From the NCBI GenBank assembly GCA_964580725.1, contig CAZOLV010000010.1, forward strand, positions 14,711 through 78,710: a DNA stretch of 64,000 bases, given 5' to 3'. The notes under the pieces are model-generated. The model worked only from the letters and a program-made list of their open reading frames with translations. It did not search any database and was not told the DNA's origin. Positions 35,462 through 47,450 of the stretch are shown one piece after another. The position numbers and the translations under genes are program-made. Every line of letters starts with the position of its first letter. Within the stretch, counting starts at the first letter, position 1. This DNA is from Amarolinea sp964580725 (GTDB lineage: Bacteria; Chloroflexota; Anaerolineae; SSC4; Amarolineaceae).

Positions 35462-35494
35462 TTTTCGTGCCCGCGGGCAAAGGTGAGTGATTAG

Positions 35495-35884
35495 ATGAGC
35501 ACCAGGTTGTACATTGGGAACCTTCCCTACACTATGACGGACAACGATCTTGCGCAGCTGTTCAGCGGCGCAGGTGAGGTCAAGTCGGCTGAAGTTGTGC
35601 GTGACCGCGAAACTGGCCAGAGCAAGGGCTTTGGTTTCGTGGAAATGAAGGATGCCGCAGGCGCCGAGAAGGCCCTGCAGATGAACGGATCGTCGTTCCA
35701 GAATCGCCAGATTCGGGTTGACTCGGCCCGTCCGCGTGAACCGCGTGAGGGCGGCGGCGGCTTCGGCGGCGAGCGTCGTGGCGGCGGCTACGGCGGCGGC
35801 GGGTTTGGCGGTGGCCGCGGTGGCGACCGTGGCGGCGACCGGCGCGGCGGCTTCGGCGGCGGCCGGCGTGATCGCGATCGGTAA
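35495..35884 (+). CDS. RRM RNA-binding protein with glycine-rich tail
   Basis: 129 residues: one RNA recognition motif (about 1-80) with RNP2 LYIGNL and RNP1 KGFGFVEM, then a ~45-residue Gly/Arg-rich tail with GGGFGG and RRGG units. This is the layout of cyanobacterial cold-induced Rbp proteins and plant glycine-rich RNA-binding proteins. Downstream of cspA with an AAAGGTGAG ribosome site, and followed by two hairpins. Likely an RNA chaperone acting with CspA at low temperature. Confidence 0.94.
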   Translation: MSTRLYIGNLPYTMTDNDLAQLFSGAGEVKSAEVVRDRETGQSKGFGFVEMKDAAGAEKALQMNGSSFQNRQIRVDSARPREPREGGGGFGGERRGGGYGGGGFGGGRGGDRGGDRRGGFGGGRRDRDR

Positions 35885-35892
35885 GAACCGAT

Positions 35893-35919
35893 AAGGCGTC
35901 TCTTGAGCGAACGCCTTTT
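35893..35919 (+). terminator. Hairpin terminator after the RRM gene
   Basis: AAGGCGT (35893-35899) and ACGCCTT (35911-35917) form a 7-bp stem followed by TT, 9 bp after the stop codon. The short U tract makes it a modest terminator, backed up by the stronger hairpin just downstream. Confidence 0.55.
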
Positions 35920-35924
35920 CAAAA

Positions 35925-35958
35925 CAAACACCCGGAGTCTACCGACTCCGGGTGTTTG
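35925..35958. terminator. Strong bidirectional terminator between the RRM gene and efp
   Basis: A perfect 15-bp stem (35925-35939 with 35944-35958; arms CAAACACCCGGAGTC and GACTCCGGGTGTTTG) with a TACC tetraloop lies between two convergent genes. The A-rich left flank (AAAA) gives a short T tract on the minus strand, so it may serve efp as well as the plus-strand operon. Confidence 0.8.
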
Positions 35959-35984
35959 CATTCAACGGACTTTAGCGCACGTTC

Positions 35985-36545
35985 TTACTTCATCCGTTCG
36001 ATGTACTCGCCGGTGCGGGTGTCAATCTTGAGCACGTCCCCTTCATTGATGAAGGCCGGCACCGTAATGCTGGCGCCGGTTTCCAGCGTCGCCGGTTTGG
36101 TCAGGTTGGTGGCGGTATCGCCCCGCACCACCATCGTTGTCTCGATCACCTTTAACGTGACGAATGTCGGCAGATCAACGTCCAGCAGGCTTTCGCCTTC
36201 CATGACCAGGATGGCGTTATCGTTCTCGCGCAGAAAACGCGCCTTGTCCCCCACCATGTCTTCGGAAACAGTGATCTGTTCGAACGTCTCCGGGTCCATG
36301 AAGACAAAATCGTCGCCGTCGCGATAGCTGAATTGCATCGGTCGGCGGTCAACACGCACCAGATCGATGTCAGAGCCGGCGCGCACGCGATCTTCGATCA
36401 CGCGGCCGTTCCTCAGATTCTTCAGACGCAGACGCACGAACGCTCGCCAGTTGCCGGGGTTGATGTGTTGGTATTCGACGACCTCATACAACTCGTTGTT
36501 GTAGCGAATGATGTTGCCTGATCTCAAATCAGATGTCGTTGCCAT
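35985..36545 (-). CDS. efp: Elongation factor P
   Basis: 186 residues with the three beta-barrel domains of EF-P (MATTSDLRSGNIIRY at the N-terminus; C-terminal TGASITVPAFINEGDVLKID). EF-P enters the ribosomal E site and rescues stalling at polyproline. The tip loop reads HINPGNWRAFVR. Aligned with the E. coli FVKPGKGQAF loop, Asn32 replaces the modified Lys34, so neither EpmA-type lysylation nor EarP-type rhamnosylation is expected at that residue. The neighbouring tip residues are Trp33 and Arg34. Convergent with the cold-shock pair. Confidence 0.96.
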   Translation of the reverse strand: MATTSDLRSGNIIRYNNELYEVVEYQHINPGNWRAFVRLRLKNLRNGRVIEDRVRAGSDIDLVRVDRRPMQFSYRDGDDFVFMDPETFEQITVSEDMVGDKARFLRENDNAILVMEGESLLDVDLPTFVTLKVIETTMVVRGDTATNLTKPATLETGASITVPAFINEGDVLKIDTRTGEYIERMK

Positions 36546-36714
36546 GTTTGCTTCTTTTCCTTGATCTTGATACCGGGCGCACGCTCACTGTCGCAGCGGA
36601 CAGGAACGTGCTACCATACCGGATTGAATCGGCCTGACATTATCGCACACGAAAATGAGATGAGCAAAAAATGAGCCGCTGCGCTCACACCACCCACGGG
36701 AGCCCTCTTACCAA

Positions 36715-38010
36715 ATGACCCAACACCGTTCGAACCTTCCCGGCTGCCTGGCAGCCTTCGTGATCTGCCTGCTTCTCTGCGCCATTGTCGCACCCGCCAG
36801 CTTTTTGATGGGCGCCATGCTGGAGCGCAAGGGTGTTCTGCCAGACTCCAGCGCCAACCGCATTGATGAAGGTCCGCCACAGTTCCAAATCCTCTGGCAG
36901 GCGCGCGACCTCATCCAGGATCATTACGTGGATCGCAGCGCCATCGAAGATCAGCGCCTGGCCTATGGCGCCATCAAGGGCATGATCGAGGCCCTGGGTG
37001 ACACCGGACACAGCCGCTTCTTGACGCCAGAGATGCGCGAGGCCGAAGCGCAGTCTCTTTCCGGTGCGTTCGAAGGCATTGGCGCCGAAATGACGACCCG
37101 CAACGGGATGCCCGTCGTCGTCGCGCCTATGGAGGACTCGCCCGCCGAACGCGCCGGGCTGCGGGCCGGCGACATCATCGTGGCCGTGGACGGCGAGGAT
37201 ATCCAGGGGCTGCCCCTGAGCGAAGTCACGGGCCGGATACGCGGCCCCAAGGGCACAAAGGTGACCTTGTCGGTCATCCATGAAGGCGAATCGGAAATCA
37301 CCGACATCACCATGACGCGCGCCCGCATCGCCCTGGTCAACGTTTCGGCGCACATGGTGCCTGGCGCCAATGTGTTGCACGTGCGCATTGGCTCCTTCAG
37401 CGAACGGGTCGGCCAGGATTTGGAGGAGGCGCTGCAAAAAGGCCAGGCCGGAGGCGCCCAGAAGGTGATCCTCGATCTGCGCAACAGCCCCGGCGGCCTG
37501 CTGGACGAGGCGATCGCCGTCGCCAGCCAGTTCCTGCAGAGCGGCCTGGTGATGCAGGAGCAGGACTCAGAGGGCAACCGCAAGCCGCTGGAGGTCGAGC
37601 CGGGCGGCGTCGCAACCGACATGCCGCTGGTGGTGCTCATCAACCAGGGAACGGCCAGCGCCGCCGAGATTGTCAGCGGGGCGATTCAAGACCAGGGGCG
37701 CGGCTTGCTCGTCGGCGCCACCAGCTTTGGCACAGGCACCGTGCTCAATCAGTTCCGCCTGGACGATGGTTCGGCGCTTCTGCTGGCCACGCGCCAGTGG
37801 CTCACGCCCAACGGCCGCGTGATCTGGCGCCAGGGCATCGAGCCGGATCGGCCGGTCGAACTGCCGCGCAGCGCCGAACTGGTCACCCCGTCTCGCCTCA
37901 GAAACATGACCGCCGCTGATGTGGCGGCTGCGGACGATGTTCAGTTTCTGGAAGCGTTGGCGATCCTGCAGGATGCGCCTCAAGCTGTCCAGCCCGCCGG
38001 CGTCCCCTGA
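36715..38010 (+). CDS. S41-family C-terminal processing protease-like protein lacking the catalytic Lys
   Basis: 431 residues: one N-terminal membrane helix (about 11-33), a helical cap (about 50-105), a PDZ domain (about 115-200), then the S41 core (about 215-390). The substrate-strand LDLRNSPGGLLDEA and the Ser of QGTASAAEI (Ser315) match CtpA/Tsp peptidases. Where active enzymes have FGKG, this one has SFGTGTV, placing Thr340 at the catalytic lysine. It may be inactive or use a different dyad. By topology the soluble part is outside the membrane. It has its own GGGAG ribosome site and ends 35 bp before the zinc-ribbon gene. Confidence 0.88.
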   Translation: MTQHRSNLPGCLAAFVICLLLCAIVAPASFLMGAMLERKGVLPDSSANRIDEGPPQFQILWQARDLIQDHYVDRSAIEDQRLAYGAIKGMIEALGDTGHSRFLTPEMREAEAQSLSGAFEGIGAEMTTRNGMPVVVAPMEDSPAERAGLRAGDIIVAVDGEDIQGLPLSEVTGRIRGPKGTKVTLSVIHEGESEITDITMTRARIALVNVSAHMVPGANVLHVRIGSFSERVGQDLEEALQKGQAGGAQKVILDLRNSPGGLLDEAIAVASQFLQSGLVMQEQDSEGNRKPLEVEPGGVATDMPLVVLINQGTASAAEIVSGAIQDQGRGLLVGATSFGTGTVLNQFRLDDGSALLLATRQWLTPNGRVIWRQGIEPDRPVELPRSAELVTPSRLRNMTAADVAAADDVQFLEALAILQDAPQAVQPAGVP

Positions 38011-38045
38011 ACCCCATTCGATCTGATCTCAGAGGAAGACAAACC

Positions 38046-39326
38046 ATGCAATGCCCGGCCTGTCAGGCGACGATCCCAGATGGTCTTGGCGCCTGCCCTG
38101 ACTGTGAACAGCCGCTGTGCCCCCACTGCGGCGCCGCCGTCCATCCCGAAGACGAAGATTGCCCAGAATGTGGCGCGGCCTTCGTTCTGACCTGTCCAGA
38201 GTGTCACAAGGTGGTAGATGCCCAGGACATCGCCTGTCCGCACTGCGGCGTCGAGTTCACCTTTCCCTGCCCGCAGTGCGGCAGCCAGGTGTTCGAAGGC
38301 GCTGACTTCTGTTCGGCGTGCGACGCTGAGCTTTGCCCCAACTGCGGCGCCTGGCTGCCCAACGACGCGCTGGCCTGCTCACGCTGTGGCCTGGAGTTCG
38401 ATCTGGTGTGCCCGGCGTGCGGCGCTGACCTGGCCACCGACGCGGTGGTCTGTTCCGCCTGCGGGACGCGCCTGGACGATGATGACGACGATCACGATGA
38501 TGCGTGGGAGGACAGGCCGGCGCCGGCCGCATCTGGCGCCAATATCCTCGACGGAGTCTTGACGCCGCCTTTCGGCGATCCGGATCAGCCGCCGGCGTCT
38601 GGCAATTGCCCGCACTGCGGCGCCGAGAACTATTTCGAGTCTGGCAACTGCTTGCGCTGCGGCAAGCCGTTTTGCCCGCGCTGTGGAGCGGCGGTGGACG
38701 TGAGCGATTGGAAGTGCGAGAACTGCGGCCTGGCGCTTCAGTTTAGCTGCCCCGGCTGCGGCATGACGCTGTTGACCCAGGCCAGCGAATGTCCAAATTG
38801 CGGGTTGATGTTCACGCGCAATTGCCCCCGCTGCGGAACGCGCATCTATGGCGACGCGATGACCTGTCAGGCATGCGGGCAGAGCTTCGAGATAGAAGGG
38901 CGCGCCAGCGGCGAGGTCTTCAGCGTGGCCGGTGTGCTGTTGATGGCGCGCTGTCCCGATTGCCGCGCCGAATTCCCATTGGCCAGGGGCGGGTGCGAGC
39001 AGTGCGGGCAGCGTCTGTGCATCCGCTGTGCGCTCACTTTGACCGATGCCGAGGATATCTGCCCGCGCTGTGGGCAGAAGGCGGCGCCTCTGCCGGCGGC
39101 GCCCTGTCCCAACTGCGAGATGCTGCTCGCAAGAAAGAGCGATTTTTGTGCGGCCTGTGGGGTCAGCCTCTGCCCGCAGTGCTGGCATGTGATCGAACCC
39201 GACGATACGCATTGTTTTGCCTGCGGGGCGCAGTTTGCGCTGACCTGCAACCAGTGTGGGGGTGAGGTGGACGCCGAAGATCAGGTTTGCCCACACTGCG
39301 GCGAACCGTTCGAGGAGACGGCCTAG
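38046..39326 (+). CDS. Multi-zinc-ribbon protein with 30 CxxC motifs
   Basis: 426 residues with 30 CxxC motifs (12 before and 18 after an acidic linker at about 140-175), enough for 15 double-CxxC zinc ribbons in series. Typical knuckles are CPxCG and CxxCG. No catalytic domain and no membrane segment are visible. Zinc-ribbon chains serve as scaffolds for protein or nucleic acid contacts; the partner here is unknown. It starts 35 bp after the S41 gene, probably in the same transcript, and converges on the next gene. Confidence 0.85.
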   Translation: MQCPACQATIPDGLGACPDCEQPLCPHCGAAVHPEDEDCPECGAAFVLTCPECHKVVDAQDIACPHCGVEFTFPCPQCGSQVFEGADFCSACDAELCPNCGAWLPNDALACSRCGLEFDLVCPACGADLATDAVVCSACGTRLDDDDDDHDDAWEDRPAPAASGANILDGVLTPPFGDPDQPPASGNCPHCGAENYFESGNCLRCGKPFCPRCGAAVDVSDWKCENCGLALQFSCPGCGMTLLTQASECPNCGLMFTRNCPRCGTRIYGDAMTCQACGQSFEIEGRASGEVFSVAGVLLMARCPDCRAEFPLARGGCEQCGQRLCIRCALTLTDAEDICPRCGQKAAPLPAAPCPNCEMLLARKSDFCAACGVSLCPQCWHVIEPDDTHCFACGAQFALTCNQCGGEVDAEDQVCPHCGEPFEETA

Positions 39327-39336
39327 CGCCGGACGC

Positions 39337-39864
39337 TCAGATGGGCCAGCGGCGGCCCGGCGCAGCGCTGTAGAGGATGCTGCCGAGAACGCCCAACAAG
39401 GTGGCCAGCACCACGGTGAAGATGGCCAACAGCGCCGCCAACACGAAGATGCCGCTGGAACTGAAGACCTCGGCCGGGGTCAGGCCAAGCGAGCCGATCA
39501 GATCGGCCAGACTGGACGGCAACTGGAGCAAGATCGCCTCGCTGCCCCCTGTCAGCCAGAGCGCCAGCGGCGTCATGGCCAGCCCAAGCAGGGCGTCGGC
39601 CAGGCCGGTGATCAGACCGGCCAGAAAGCCGCTTTGGGCGATGAGCTGTCGGGAGGCGCGCGGGCGGCGGCGCACGACGAACAACGCCGCCAGGGCGCCC
39701 ACGCCGAAGTAGACGATCAAACTGACCGGTAGCAGTAAGCAGCCAAAGAACGGAATCAGCGCCAGCAGCGAGAGGACAACGCTGACGGCTGCTCCGATGA
39801 TGCCGGCGCGAATGCCGGGGTGGTTTGTCAAAACAGGCTCCCTGTGCAAGAATCTGCGGCTCAT
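39337..39864 (-). CDS. Small four-helix membrane protein, unknown function
   Basis: 175 residues from the ATG at 39864 (GAGG six bases upstream); in-frame codons upstream (to 39966) precede the ribosome site and are not homologous-looking. About four hydrophobic segments, with an RRRPRASRQ basic loop after the second, suggest an integral membrane protein of the DUF4199/DUF5518-like kind, but I cannot assign a family. Divergent from the YbaK-like gene. Confidence 0.65.
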   Translation of the reverse strand: MSRRFLHREPVLTNHPGIRAGIIGAAVSVVLSLLALIPFFGCLLLPVSLIVYFGVGALAALFVVRRRPRASRQLIAQSGFLAGLITGLADALLGLAMTPLALWLTGGSEAILLQLPSSLADLIGSLGLTPAEVFSSSGIFVLAALLAIFTVVLATLLGVLGSILYSAAPGRRWPI

Positions 39865-39909
39865 CGAGCCTCGCATCGTGCGCTGGCATAACAAGTCCGC
39901 GCGCGGCGA

Positions 39910-39915
39910 ATTATA
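39910..39915 (-). promoter_or_regulatory. Possible -10 element for the small membrane protein gene
   Basis: A perfect TATAAT on the minus strand (39915-39910), about 50 nt upstream of the ATG at 39864. The best -35 candidate, TTCAAT at an 18-bp spacing (39939-39934), is weak. Confidence 0.4.
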
Positions 39916-40016
39916 CCATGTTTGCAAACACAGATTGAAATCTGCGTGCGCGAGCGACGCACACAATCTTGCCGGCGATCAATCACGATCGCGCCGGCCC
40001 ACGAATAGGAGTCACC

Positions 40017-40496
40017 ATGCCCGTTGCCTTGTCTCCAAGCGCCCAGCGCGTCCAGGATGCGCTGCGCAGCCGCGGTTTTTCCTACGAAGTGATCGAATTC
40101 GAGCAGACGACGCGCACAGCCGCTGAAGCGGCCGCCGCTGTTGGCTGCGCCGTTGGGCAAATCGCCAAATCGTTGGTCTTTAGAACCAGACAGAGCGGCC
40201 GCCCGCTGTTGGTCATCGCCAGCGGCGCCAATCGCGTCGATGAAAAGGCGATGCGCACGCTGGTGGGCGAGCCGATCGAAAAGCCGGACGCCGATTTCGT
40301 GCGCCAGCAGACCGGTTTCGTGATTGGCGGCGTGCCACCGCTTGGTCACGCCGCCGCGTTGACTGTGTTCGTTGATCTCGACCTGTTGCAGTATGACACG
40401 ATCTGGGCCGCCGCCGGCACGCCCAACGCCGTCTTTCGTCTCGATCCCACCGACCTGCTGCCGATGACCGGTGGGCAGGCGATCAAGGTGACATAA
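40017..40496 (+). CDS. YbaK/EbsC-type aminoacyl-tRNA deacylase
   Basis: 159 residues from the ATG at 40017 (ATAGGAG upstream). The ribbon of conserved segments IAKSLVFRT, GANRVDEKAM, FVIGGVPPLGHA and VFVDLDLLQYDTIWAAAGTPN is typical of the YbaK/ProX family, which hydrolyses mischarged Cys-tRNA(Pro) or Ala-tRNA(Pro). The catalytic Lys is the one in AKSL. It runs directly into the threonine dehydratase gene (34 bp), so both may be one transcript. Confidence 0.9.
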   Translation: MPVALSPSAQRVQDALRSRGFSYEVIEFEQTTRTAAEAAAAVGCAVGQIAKSLVFRTRQSGRPLLVIASGANRVDEKAMRTLVGEPIEKPDADFVRQQTGFVIGGVPPLGHAAALTVFVDLDLLQYDTIWAAAGTPNAVFRLDPTDLLPMTGGQAIKVT

Positions 40497-40530
40497 GATG
40501 AGATCAGGGCCACAAGGCACGGAGCCAAAC

Positions 40531-41484
40531 ATGGTGACATTCGAGGATGTGCGCGACGCCGCCCAACGTCTGGCGGGCGTGGCGCACCGCACACCGGTGA
40601 TGACCTCGCGCCTGCTCGACGCGGAATGCGCCAACCGTCTCTTTCTCAAATGCGAAAACTTGCAGCGGGTGGGGGCTTTCAAGTTTCGCGGCGCGCACAA
40701 CGCCATCAGCCGCCTGAGCGCGGCCGAAAAGGCGGCGGGAGTCATCACCCATTCTTCCGGCAACCATGCCCAGGCGGTGGCGTTGGTCTGTCAACTGCTC
40801 GGCATCGAAGCGGTGATTGTCATGCCCGCCGACGCTCCGGCGCTCAAACTGGCGGCGACGCGCGCCTACGGGGCGCGGGTGACGCTGTACGATCCGGCCA
40901 CCGCCTCGCGCGAGGCGATTTCGCATGAGTTGGCGCAGCGTCATGGCTACGTGTTGATCCCGCCCTTCGATCATCCGCACATCGTCGCCGGCCAGGGCAC
41001 GGTGGCGCTGGAGTTGTTCCAGGAGACTGGACCGTTGGACTATTTGTTCGTGCCGTGCGGCGGTGGCGGCCTGCTGAGCGGCTGTGCGCTGGCGGCCAAA
41101 ACGCTGGCGCCTGCCTGTCGCGTCATCGGCGTGGAACCGGAGGCCGGCGACGACGCCACGCGCTCTTTCTACAGCGGCGTGCGCCAAACCGTGCACAATC
41201 CGCCAACCATCGCCGACGGCGCCCGCACCGGCAGCCTGAGCGAGCTAACCTTTGCCATGATCCGGCGCTATGTGGATGACATGCTGACCGTCGGCGACGA
41301 TGACCTGGTGCGCACCCTTGCCTTCGTCTGGACGCGCCTCAAGCTGGTGGTCGAGCCAACGGGCGTTCTGGGGTTGGCGGCGCTCTTGAATCGGCGCTGC
41401 GCCCTGCATGGTCAACGCGTGGGGGTCATCTTGAGCGGGGGCAACGTTGATCTGGCCGCCGCCGGGCGCTGGTTGCAGTCTTGA
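40531..41484 (+). CDS. Threonine/serine dehydratase (PLP, no ACT domain)
   Basis: 317 residues from the ATG at 40531, preferred over 40498 because GGAG is well placed. Fold type II PLP enzyme: Lys51 in GAFKFRGAHN binds PLP, the phosphate-binding loop is PCGGGGLLSG, and SGGNVDL closes the active site. Without the regulatory ACT domain it is of the catabolic threonine dehydratase or serine racemase type and would convert L-threonine to 2-oxobutanoate (or L-serine to pyruvate). Confidence 0.9.
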   Translation: MVTFEDVRDAAQRLAGVAHRTPVMTSRLLDAECANRLFLKCENLQRVGAFKFRGAHNAISRLSAAEKAAGVITHSSGNHAQAVALVCQLLGIEAVIVMPADAPALKLAATRAYGARVTLYDPATASREAISHELAQRHGYVLIPPFDHPHIVAGQGTVALELFQETGPLDYLFVPCGGGGLLSGCALAAKTLAPACRVIGVEPEAGDDATRSFYSGVRQTVHNPPTIADGARTGSLSELTFAMIRRYVDDMLTVGDDDLVRTLAFVWTRLKLVVEPTGVLGLAALLNRRCALHGQRVGVILSGGNVDLAAAGRWLQS

Positions 41485-41642
41485 CGGCGGCGCGCCGTCT
41501 GCTCGCCGACAGTTCGTTGCGTGTACAATCTGGGCGTCGCCTGTGCGGCTGGCATCCGGGCCTGAAATTGAACCAGCCATTCTCGATGCCGGGCGACAAA
41601 CCAGATCGAAATCAGTCGAAGTGAGGTTCTCGATCAAGCATC

Positions 41643-43514
41643 ATGCGCATAAACACATTGTTGGCTGTGGCCGCCTGCACGGCGGTCGTACTCCTGTTGG
41701 CAACCATCGCCGCCTTTGCGGCGGAGGAGCCGCTGCCCCTGATCTACATCTCCCCTCGCCCTGGCGCTATCTTCGTCTCGGCCCATGCCGCCATTGCTGT
41801 CCGCCAGGGCGATGAGATTGCCCCGGCCAGCTTGCAACGGGAAGGCCTATTCCAGGTCATCGGATCACAGAGCGGGCCGCACAGCGGCCGCGTGATTCTG
41901 GCCGATGATCGCCGCACCGTCATCTTTGAGCCGGCGCAGATCTTCGAGCCGGGCGAAACGGTGACGGTCAAGGTGGGCGACGCGCTGCGCACGCACAGCG
42001 GACACGCCATTCAAGGGGCTGCGTTCCAGTTCGACATTTCCCAGATGCCGGTGCAGGCGGCGCTGCAACCGCCCGCTCCAGCCATCTTTGCGACGGAGGT
42101 GACCACGCCCGCTCCTGCCCGGCCGGCGCAGCCGGCCAAGCCTTCTCCTTACGTGACGCTGCCCGCCGATTTTCCGGCGATCACTGTTACAACGCCGGCC
42201 GCCGTGACGGCGGCTGACGGCTTTGTCTTCATCACCGACTTCAGCGGCCCTGGCTTGCCCACGGCGGCGCCCTACGTCATGATGGTGGACAACCAGGGGG
42301 AACCGGTGTATTACCAGAAGCTGCCGCCCAATCAGGCAGGCACCGATTTCAGGCAGTGGCCCAACGGCCAGTTGACCTTCTACGACCGCAGCGTTGGGCG
42401 CTTTCGCATCCTGAACGACGCCTACAACACGGTCGGCTTCTACTACGCCAAATATCGCTGGACCGATCATCACGATTTCGATCTGTTGCCCAACGGCAAT
42501 CAACGCTATCAGAGCTACGACCCCCAGGTCATTGACATGAGCCAGATCACGCCGGGAGGGTATCCCACGGCGACCGTCTATGGACTGGTGATTCAGGAGC
42601 TTGACCCCAGCCGCAACATCCTGTTCGAATGGCGCAGTTGGGATCACTTCTTCATCACCGACACCAACGTCAGCCTGACCACGCCGGTCATTGATTACGT
42701 GCACGGCAACGCCATCAGCAGCGATCTGGACGGCAACATCGTGATTTGCAGCCGCCATCTGGACGAAATCACCAAGATCAACCGGCAGACCGGCGCCGTC
42801 ATGTGGCGGTGGGGCGGCAAGCGCAACCAGTTCACCTTCATCAATGACAGCCGGGGCTTTTCGCATCAGCACGACATTCGCATTCAGCCCGACGGTCACT
42901 TCACCCTGTTCGACAACGGCAACGGCCTACAGCCAGAATACTCGCGCGTGCTAGAGTATGTCCTGGATCAGCAGCAGCGCACCGCCACGCTGGTTTGGGA
43001 GTATCGCAACACGCCCGACACCTACGGCGACAGCATGGGCAATGCGCAGCGACTCTCCAACGGCAACATGCTGATTGGGTGGGGAAGCGGGCTGCCAACG
43101 CTGACCGAGGTGACGCCCGCCGGCGACAAAGCGTTCGAACTGACGATGGCGCTGGCGCATCAGAGCTATCGCGCCTATCGTTTTCCCTGGACGGGACGCC
43201 CAACCTGGCCCCCCACGTTGGCCGCAACGGAGACCGCGGGGCGCACCCGTCTGCATGTCAGTTGGAACGGCGCCACCGAGGTCGCTTCGTACCGGGTTTT
43301 CGCCGGCGTGTCGCCCAACGTCGTCATCGCGCCGGTGGGGACTGCCGTCAAGAGCGGTTTCGAGACCGAGATTGACATCACCGCGGCGACGGCCGGCTTC
43401 TGTTTCTTCCGGGTGCTGCCGGTAGATCGCAACGGGCACGACATGCTGTACTCCGGCGTGATCTCCGCCGGCGCCGGCTCGTGTCATGCGGCCTACGTGC
43501 CATTTCTACCGTAG
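41643..43514 (+). CDS. Secreted arylsulfotransferase (ASST)-family protein
   Basis: 623 residues. Signal peptide 1-27 (MRINTLLAVAACTAV... ending AAFA). Then an Ig/Big-like domain (about 35-135), a Pro-rich linker, an ASST beta-propeller (about 170-520) and a C-terminal fibronectin-like domain (about 525-615). Motifs typical of the family are DHHDFDLLPNGN, DYVHGNAISSDLDGNIV, TGAVMWRWGGKRNQF and FSHQHDIRIQPDG-FTLFDNGNG; the His in QHD is the expected catalytic residue that is transiently sulfated. ASSTs move sulfate between phenolic compounds in the periplasm/outside the cell. The 158-bp region before it has only a TACAAT at 41524-41529 as a possible -10. Confidence 0.88.
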   Translation: MRINTLLAVAACTAVVLLLATIAAFAAEEPLPLIYISPRPGAIFVSAHAAIAVRQGDEIAPASLQREGLFQVIGSQSGPHSGRVILADDRRTVIFEPAQIFEPGETVTVKVGDALRTHSGHAIQGAAFQFDISQMPVQAALQPPAPAIFATEVTTPAPARPAQPAKPSPYVTLPADFPAITVTTPAAVTAADGFVFITDFSGPGLPTAAPYVMMVDNQGEPVYYQKLPPNQAGTDFRQWPNGQLTFYDRSVGRFRILNDAYNTVGFYYAKYRWTDHHDFDLLPNGNQRYQSYDPQVIDMSQITPGGYPTATVYGLVIQELDPSRNILFEWRSWDHFFITDTNVSLTTPVIDYVHGNAISSDLDGNIVICSRHLDEITKINRQTGAVMWRWGGKRNQFTFINDSRGFSHQHDIRIQPDGHFTLFDNGNGLQPEYSRVLEYVLDQQQRTATLVWEYRNTPDTYGDSMGNAQRLSNGNMLIGWGSGLPTLTEVTPAGDKAFELTMALAHQSYRAYRFPWTGRPTWPPTLAATETAGRTRLHVSWNGATEVASYRVFAGVSPNVVIAPVGTAVKSGFETEIDITAATAGFCFFRVLPVDRNGHDMLYSGVISAGAGSCHAAYVPFLP

Positions 43515-43649
43515 GCGAGGAAGGGGCGGACTGTGCGCAAAACGACCGCCGGCGACATGACTTGTATCATTGCCAATTGACCGTCCGCGGACTATAAAGA
43601 GGAAATTGTGAATTGCGTGCGGTTGCGCAAGGGCGCGTGCACGCAGGGA

Positions 43650-43715
43650 CGTTCCCGCGTGGGAGCGTGGGAGCGAAGACCATCGTCCATTGGTTGCCAC
43701 GCTCTCGCGTGGGAA
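43650..43715. repeat. REP-like inverted repeat upstream of nifJ
   Basis: GTTCCCGCGTGGGAGCGTGG (43650-43669) and CCACGCTCTCGCGTGGGAAC (43696-43715) are near-complementary arms. Such GTTCCCACGC-type palindromes are widespread extragenic repeats. The 43515-43782 interval has no gene. Confidence 0.75.
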
Positions 43716-43782
43716 CCAGCACAAAAGAATCTCACGGCCAGCAACGATGCTGACACCAGAATCGTTTCCGAGGAGACACATC

Positions 43783-47325
<3,543 letters not shown>

Positions 47326-47331
<6 letters not shown>

Positions 47332-47344
47332 GCCTGTCGAAGCC
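47326..47344. repeat. Dispersed repeat overlapping the nifJ stop
   Basis: GGCTGAGCCTGTCGAAGCC is the inverse complement of the GGCTTCGACAGGCTCAGCC core seen at 13535, 13612 and 57608. Its TGA (47329-47331) is the nifJ stop codon, so the repeat forms the gene's end. Confidence 0.8.
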
Positions 47345-47378
47345 CCCCCATTCCCCCCAAGATTGGGGGAATGGGGGG
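47344..47378 (+). terminator. GC-rich hairpin after nifJ
   Basis: CCCCCCATTCCCCC (47344-47357) and GGGGGAATGGGGGG (47365-47378) form a perfect 14-bp stem with a 7-nt loop. There is no U tract, so it may stabilise the nifJ 3' end or slow transcription more than terminate it; the DHOD-like gene could still be read through. Confidence 0.5.
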
Positions 47379-47450
47379 CGTCTGCCCGGCGGGACCGCCA
47401 AATCACTCAAGACGAGAAGATGAAGAGAAGAGAAGAGAAAGGAAGCACTG

